From Tenodera sinensis (Eukaryota; Arthropoda; Insecta; Mantodea; Mantidae): 64,000 bases of DNA. The first letter of the stretch is position 1; every line of letters begins with the position of its first letter. The position numbers and the translations under genes are program-made. The DNA is taken from positions 165,096,194 to 165,160,193 of the forward strand of contig CM060962.1 in assembly GCA_030765045.1 (NCBI GenBank), written 5' to 3'. Shown here piece by piece: positions 58,991-64,000 of this stretch. The notes beneath the pieces are model-generated. The model searched no databases and was not told the DNA's origin. It worked only from the letters and a program-made list of their open reading frames with translations.

Positions 58991-60081
58991 CAGGCGTGGC
59001 TCCTCAGGGTAGGCAGGGTAGGCATTGCCTACCCTATCGTAATACATCAACAAATAATGTTTAACTATGAGTCTGCATTTTATCATTTGAACCGTCATTT
59101 TCCCCTAATTGCAGTTCAAGAAAAGTTTTCTCGGTTATAATGACCAGCGCATGGTCAAATCCTTTAATCTCAATTCTGATTCATCAAAACTGCGTTGCGT
59201 GTTTGAAACGCGCGGCAGAAATGATACGCATGGAACCTGGGTAGTGGAGAGCCAGCTAGCTTGACCTCTGCCTGCCCGGCCCCATTTCCTCAGTACGAGG
59301 CCCTTGAACAGGGATAAGGAAACATTCCGTCTGTATACGCACTCCGAACATGCGTAGACGCGTCTGCCAGCACTCCAAACACTTGCCTGCCCAAATCTGA
59401 ATTTATGCGACATTTTCCGAACAGCCATACTCCACGAACGAAGATCTCAGATGTCTGAATCGTGTCGTTATCACTCTGTGTAATACCAGTATGACTGGCT
59501 TAATTAGTGAACTATTACAAATTCCGCTTTCGCAGCGCACTGACAATGAAAAGAGGAGTGTTTCAGCTATTTAACACAAAGCTGCAGTCAGACAATTTTT
59601 CAATTTCTTAATCCATTTTAGTCATGGGCGTCGCGAAACGGGGGCAAGGGGGGCCACGCCCCCCCCCCCCCCCCCCTTGGAAGTTGGTGAACTTAATGTG
59701 CAGTCAGTTACTGACTATTACACTATTATTTTAATTTTGGCGTAAAGAACAATTTTTGTTTAGCACAAATTAATACGGTTATCTGCAACAAATACTATAC
59801 ATTTTGACAGTAAAATAATGATTTAATATTATATGATTACAAATTTCCAACATGTGCCCTCCTCCCCTGGAAAAAAGTCTGCCGACACTCGTGATTTTAG
59901 TTTTGGCGGTAATTCGTCTGTAAGTCACACTCATTCACTCTGCTCTTATTAAACAACCAAACAATATATTGTTTGCGTTATCCGCAATGACTTCGCCCCC
60001 TATATTTCGGATAAACGGGGTTTATTATTATTGTTGTTGTTGTTGCTGTTACACTAAAATTTTGACTGCGAGCCGCCACTG
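58991..60081. mobile_element. Non-autonomous hAT element, TSD TGYTGTGC
   Basis: Left end CAGGCGTGGCTCC, right end (inward) CAGTGGCGGCTCGCAG. The octamer TGTTGTGC at 58983-58990 and TGCTGTGC at 60082-60089 matches 7 of 8. The LINE frame before and after it is the same. It has no transposase. 59150-59480 is unusually rich in G+C and CpG, possibly a former element promoter. It is itself interrupted by the MITE at 59623-59893. Confidence 0.85.
59623..59893 (-). mobile_element. MITE (CATGGGCGTC family), reversed, TSD ATTTTAGT
   Basis: Perfect octamers ATTTTAGT at 59615-59622 and 59894-59901. The G/C hairpin end comes first (CATGGGCGTCGCGAAACGGG), and the other end is AAAAAAGTCTGCCGACACTC. High similarity to 32317-32575 suggests recent activity of the family. 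Confidence 0.96.
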
Positions 60082-60470
60082 TGCTGTGCGACAACCTTTT
60101 GTCAGTCAATCATGTGTTGCTAGAGTGTTCCTCTCTAGCGCACCTTCGAGACTCTCTGCAGCTGCCTGCCAGACTTGCAGAGGTCTTGGCGGGTGACAAA
60201 CAAGTGGTCGAAAGAGCTTTAGGTTTTTAGCAGAGAGTAACGTGAGTTTGAGGATATGAAACTTTAGATATCTAGTGGTTATACTGTTTTGACGTCTTTG
60301 TCACTTTGTTTTTATTCTGGCTTTTGCCACTCTGTTTTGTGTATTTATTTTCCTTTTTACTAATAGTTTTATTTTTTTTATTTAAGTTTATATCTGGCTT
60401 TTGCCATGAATTGTTTTTAAGGGTGCTGATGACCATGTAGTTGAGTGCTCTTAAATCTACATCTCCTCCT
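60082..60470 (+). mobile_element. LINE ORF2 end and 3' UTR with terminal hairpin
   Basis: From the hAT junction the LINE frame stays open to a stop at 60196-60198 (RVFLSSAPSRLSAAACQTCR). The 3' UTR has two CTGGCTTTTGCCA units (near 60317 and 60393). It ends with GGGTGCTGATGACCATG, TAGTTGAGTGCTCTTAAA and a (CTC)n tail. The terminal hairpin resembles the GGGCCC tails elsewhere in the window. Confidence 0.75.
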
Positions 60471-60475
60471 CCTCC

Positions 60476-60955
60476 CCAAATCATTTTACGCTCTGGAAGA
60501 TGATTCGGTGATGCACGTACAGGACAGAAACATTGGAAAATTAATAAGTGATCATGAAATTACTACGTTTCAGTCTCAAAAGGAACCAATTAACCCACCA
60601 CAAATAGTATTGAAAGTATGGGATTACAGTTATACAGTATTTTTAGACACCGGGGCTAGCACATCAGTAATTTCAGAACTTTTTCAAGAACTATTGACAC
60701 TCCATCAGGTTGAGTATTTGAACGTTAGTAATATATATTGTAGCATGGCTATAGAGAAGAAGAAAGATAGGGTTAAATATCAAGCATTAATAAAAGCATG
60801 CATAGGTGATAGGGAATTCACTTTGTTGCATTGTTAATACAATGTTTAGTGAGAGAATTAATCGTTGGGAATGACTTTATAACTGGCAGGCAATAATAAA
60901 TTTTGAATTGCACAATTTGAGAGTTAAAGAAGGAAAAAATGTAAGAAGAATAAAA
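60476..60955 (+). pseudogene. Ty3/gypsy-like aspartic protease remnant
   Basis: The frame to 60837 carries VFLDTGASTSVIS, the retropepsin active-site motif D-T-G-A, and after a stop ELIVGNDFITG, typical of the C-terminal part of such proteases. No RT follows: the Penelope-like element begins at about 61157. It fits the gag at 43625-44420 on the same strand, with the LINE nest between. Described only as an old broken LTR-element copy. Confidence 0.7.
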
Positions 60956-61156
60956 TTGCTAGAAGATTAGTGGAAGCAGGGCGAAACCGTGACGAAATAG
61001 AGATTTTTTGTTGAAAACGCCATTCCGTATGAAGGTAACAGTAACTATGAATACGAGGAAAGTTACAAATGTAAAGAAGAAGATAAAAAGGGAGAAGTAG
61101 ACAATAATACAAATGGAAATAATGAATACAAAGTCCCTCAAACAAATGATTGCCAA

Positions 61157-61530
61157 TTGTTAATGTAGTGGTTTGCAAAATTATCTTGAGCTTTTCTGCA
61201 TTTTTTGACATGTTCCTAATGGTGTCTGGGTTGAATCCATTTAGTACTGCAATTTCTTGTATATGTTGTTGCTCTTTCAGAAATTCATCTTTACTTAAAG
61301 GGACATATAACTGGTGAATCAAACTTCTAAATGCTGTCAGTTGGTGTGAAACTGAGTTGCAACTGGTTTTCTTTATGTAATTATCTAGAAATGTGGGCTT
61401 TCAAAGTATTCCAAATTTTACACCATCTGTATCTCTAGTAATTTTGAGGTCCAGTTGTCCTGCAGGTTTAGAGTCTTCTTTTTGTTTCTAGGGAATTATG
61501 CCGAAAATATCCACATATCTTCTCCAAAAC
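61157..61530 (-). mobile_element. Penelope-like element, RT part, inverted
   Basis: The minus strand encodes WRRYVDIFGII (RT active site, one Asp lost), LDLKITRDTDGVKFGI, KPTFLDNYIKKTSCNSVSHQ and LTAFRSLIHQLYVPLSKDEF, then QEIAVLNGFNPDTI. The matching downstream part is on the plus strand from 61620, head-to-head with this one. Confidence 0.8.
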
Positions 61531-61619
61531 TTGAACATGTGTTATAATTTCACAAACCGCAACATTAACACCACTTACAAACAACAACTGGAAATATAGA
61601 AAATTCACACCATCCCTGG

Positions 61620-62030
61620 GCCTTTAGGAAATTTGAAAGAATGTTAAAGAAACTAAACATAAAACTAGCACCACAAAATAAATACAGTTTAAAAAACCTG
61701 TTAAACAAACCACTAAACAGTGCTATCCCACACAATCTTAAATCTTAAATTTGCCAGATCAACTGTAATAGTTGCAAAAAAGGCTACATAAGAAAAGCAA
61801 AAAGAAATCTGGAAATCAGACTAAATGAGCACAAGAGAAATATAAAATTGAAACAAACTGAAAAGTGTGTTCTAGTTTGGACTGAAAACCACAACATTGG
61901 CCTCAATATAAATTTGTTAAAATCTCTTAATTCATCAATAGATCTGAACTCTGGGAAAAAATATACGTCATCAAAAACAATAATAAAGTTATTAACTTCG
62001 AAATCCCGGCATTGACTGAAGAGTTAAAAC
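61620..62030 (+). mobile_element. Penelope-like element, linker and GIY-YIG part
   Basis: The plus strand has FERMLKKLNIKLAPQNKYSL, then ICQINCNSCKKGYIRKAKRN with LEIRLNEHKRNIKL (GIY-YIG endonuclease; the second motif Gly reads Arg), and a C-terminal NSGKKYTSSKTIIKLL. Together with 61530-61157 it makes one element whose 5' part is inverted. Confidence 0.82.
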
Positions 62031-63375
62031 TCTGCACCCCTAACACCAGATGGCAGCAGAGATGCCATAGCGATTTGCAATTACTGCTAATAACCAATTA
62101 TTCATTTCTATTTTTTGCAGTTGTCAGTCCATTTTCTAATGATCACTGCTTGTTTGTGAAAGTTAAGGACATTGCAGATAGACAAATGGTTCAAATGTAG
62201 GGCATGTCCAGGAATTTTTGGATGTCTGGTAACCCTAGTAGTAGGTAACCCTTCATGCAGCTCTCATTGGAGTTGGGTATTTGCTTTTGTGAAAGATAGT
62301 ACATTATCAATTTACATGTGCCTGGCAAGAGGAAAAGAACTAACCCTCTCTTCTTCCAATTATCTGGAATGAATCAATGAATGACGTGAGTAGTAGTAAA
62401 TCAAGACCAAAGTTATTCTTTTAGTACCAAGAGCATTTTGTACCTTTGGTTATGTTAAATACACCAACAAATTTTACTTTTTGGAAACTAGGGTCCCTTC
62501 CCCCATTTAAAATAACCATTTTTACTCCTATAGTTCTAAATTTTGACATTTTGTTTATTTTAAGATTTTGATCGTTTTATATTAATTCTGATACTGCATG
62601 CTTTCCTTTCTATCATGGAGTAAAGTGAAACAGGCAAAGACCGAAATGTAAGACTTAAAGCTTTTACAGCAAACACTAATTATGGCTTCATAAGAGATCA
62701 GCTGTGTCAAATTTATAAATGTTGAGCTTTCACCAATTGGAAACTCCATAGCCTTCTTCAGCAACTGACCGAAGTGACTGAAAAGCTCTTGCATTGCACC
62801 TATTTAAACATCTACTGCACAACACCATCCATTATCTTTTAGCCAAGCAGTTTGCTGTTCAAGATGAACTGCAAAAAACTACTGATTGAAGCAGAAGATA
62901 GCTCATCCAGTTTCAGTTTCAGATGAGGAAGAGGGAAAGATGATATCACAACCGAACCAGTGCCAACATTCACTGAAATTTGAGTATATATGAAACTGTA
63001 CAGGCATTTATCTCTACTCATGGCTGATGGGGGCAAGCAATAGGATGAGCTAAATTTCAAAAGTCCATTTTGTATGAAAATGAAGACAGCAGCCAAAAAG
63101 CAAATGTAAATTAAAACCTTTTAAAGGAAAGAAACAAACATATAAAACTGATGCAAAATATATTTGCTTGCATAATGGCTTTATATTTGTATATAATTTG
63201 TACATTTCCTCTATCCATTATTACCCTACATTCATAACTTTTTAAAATTTTCTTACCCAGTTCCTTATAAAAAAAAAAAAAAGAAACAAAGAAATGTTGA
63301 CAGTACTGGAGCTTCTGAAATAAACAGCATACTGAAAAATTGTGTATAAATGACAAGGATTTGCACGCTGGTGAG
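62031..63375. other. No recognised feature
   Basis: Non-coding, possibly including the 3' UTR of the Penelope-like element at its start. Minus ORFs near 62582-62794 and 62839-63096 have no recognisable domain. Confidence 0.45.
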
Positions 63376-63622
63376 GAGCCACACCACAGCCGAGTGGTCA
63401 GACCATTTGCTTCTCACCAAAGTGGCCTGGGTTCGATCCCAGGCAACCACATGTGGGATTTCTGGTGCATGAACAGCACTGGGGCTGGTTTCCTCCGGGT
63501 TCTCTGGTTTCCCCCACCATGTCATTCAACCGGTGCTCCATCTTCATTCCATGTATCATCAGTGTCACCGCCTGCGGTGCCGTATGTAGTAAAAGCAGGC
63601 ATTAAATACTTAAAAAAAAAAA
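63376..63622 (+). mobile_element. tRNA-derived SINE with A-tail
   Basis: Head ACCACAGCCGAGTGGTCAGA (box A-like) and GGGTTCGATCCCAGG (box B), resembling a class II tRNA (Ser/Leu). Body CTGGTTTCCTCCGGGTTCTC and CACCGCCTGCGGTGCC, then GCAGGCATTAAATACTT and an A-tail. It differs from the other three SINE types here. TSD weak. Confidence 0.85.
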
Positions 63623-64000
63623 TTGGTGGGAAGTTTTCCAATTTTGAAGCTGGTGTTGGGGATGCAGGCTGCAGTGAAAACAGGTATTACGCAGACACAG
63701 GGTTAGAGAATTCTGGAAACTACTATATGGTTGTCTCATAAGTTCACTCATTTTGCTTGCAAGTTCCATCTATAGCATCTGAAAACCCTGAACTCTCTGT
63801 ACACTCAAGTTATCATAGTTGCCTAAACCCCTACGACTTAGCTATTGGATATGTCAGTGTGTGTTTGTGACTGATGTTGGATGGAACAGCAAGAACTTGA
63901 ATTTATAAACTATGGAAAGCAAAAAGGAACATTTCCAACATCTTATGCTGTTTTATTATCCTAAGGGCAAAAGCGCCTTACAATGCCGGCAGGAAATATG
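63623..64000. other. No recognised feature
   Basis: Window end. A stop-free stretch runs out of the SINE tail to 63741 without recognisable content. Confidence 0.4.

Larger units (their letters stand above)
44500..60470 (+). mobile_element. Jockey/I-type LINE, ~5.4 kb, split into six pieces by nested insertions
   Basis: The collinear plus-strand pieces are about 44500-46295, 49660-51390, 52574-53571, 53636-53748, 58616-58990 and 60082-60470. They give 5' UTR, ORF1 with zinc knuckle, ORF2 (AP endonuclease, RT, RNase H) and 3' end in the right order. They sum to about 5.4 kb, the usual full length. Each gap is an element with its own TIRs or TSD. Frame resumes across the mariner, the MITE-bounded unit and the hAT when one TSD copy is dropped. 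The 3' end is a hairpin (GGGTGCTGATGACC...GAGTGCTCTTAAA) with a CTC-rich tail. The start at 44500 is approximate. Confidence 0.85.

Noticed and set aside
63340..63741. 133-aa ORF
   Set aside because: Mostly the translated SINE; the remaining 40 residues have no support.

Overview
This window is eukaryotic accessory DNA, probably from an insect or other arthropod with a large, repeat-rich genome. There are no dense ORFs and no intact gene, base composition is AT-rich, and nearly everything with coding signal is a decayed transposable element. The mix of many Tc1/mariner/IS630 lineages, hAT MITEs, Jockey/I-, CR1- and RTE-like LINEs, Penelope-like elements and tRNA-derived SINEs fits arthropods. 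A cockroach-like genome is my guess only. I found no host gene I can defend; one weak candidate 3' terminal exon is at 10748-10869.

Layout. 1-9400: a mariner end, a decayed multi-exonic-looking pseudogene of an uncharacterised multicopy family (1035-3385), a 5'-truncated LINE with a 14-bp target duplication (3866-4509), a second uncharacterised pseudogene on the minus strand (4660-7130) split by an hAT insertion with a perfect 8-bp duplication (4884-5788), and a mariner (7534-8872). A diverged inverted repeat (419-600 and 8905-9115) brackets this block. 9413-10670 is another mariner. 10870-19400 is mostly non-coding, with a pogo/Tigger fragment, a LINE copy and an IS630-type fragment. 19400-32000 holds a LINE end, an internally deleted mariner with long TIRs, a Penelope fragment, an internally deleted IS630 element, two further minus-strand Tc1/mariner relatives, a SINE and an hAT/CGGBP1-like pseudogene. 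32300-43000 holds two MITEs, SINEs, an RTE-like LINE, a CR1-like LINE broken by later insertions, and a third uncharacterised pseudogene.

43.6-61.2 kb is the most informative part: a nest of insertions inside one ~5.4 kb Jockey/I-type LINE whose pieces span about 16 kb. The LINE itself appears to sit inside a Ty3/gypsy-like element (gag at 43625, protease at 60476). The LINE is interrupted by an IS630-type element (46296-49659, itself hit by an RTE-like LINE), a mariner (51391-52573), a 51-bp retroposon tail (53572-53622), a 4.9 kb unit bounded by MITE ends (53749-58615), and an hAT element (58991-60081, itself carrying a MITE). TA or 5-13 bp class-typical target duplications flank the insertions, and the LINE frame resumes across several junctions. 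The window ends with a Penelope-like element whose RT part is inverted relative to its endonuclease part, and a SINE.

Nothing here works as an operon or pathway. The shared logic is successive transposition followed by neutral decay, so the nesting order gives a relative chronology.
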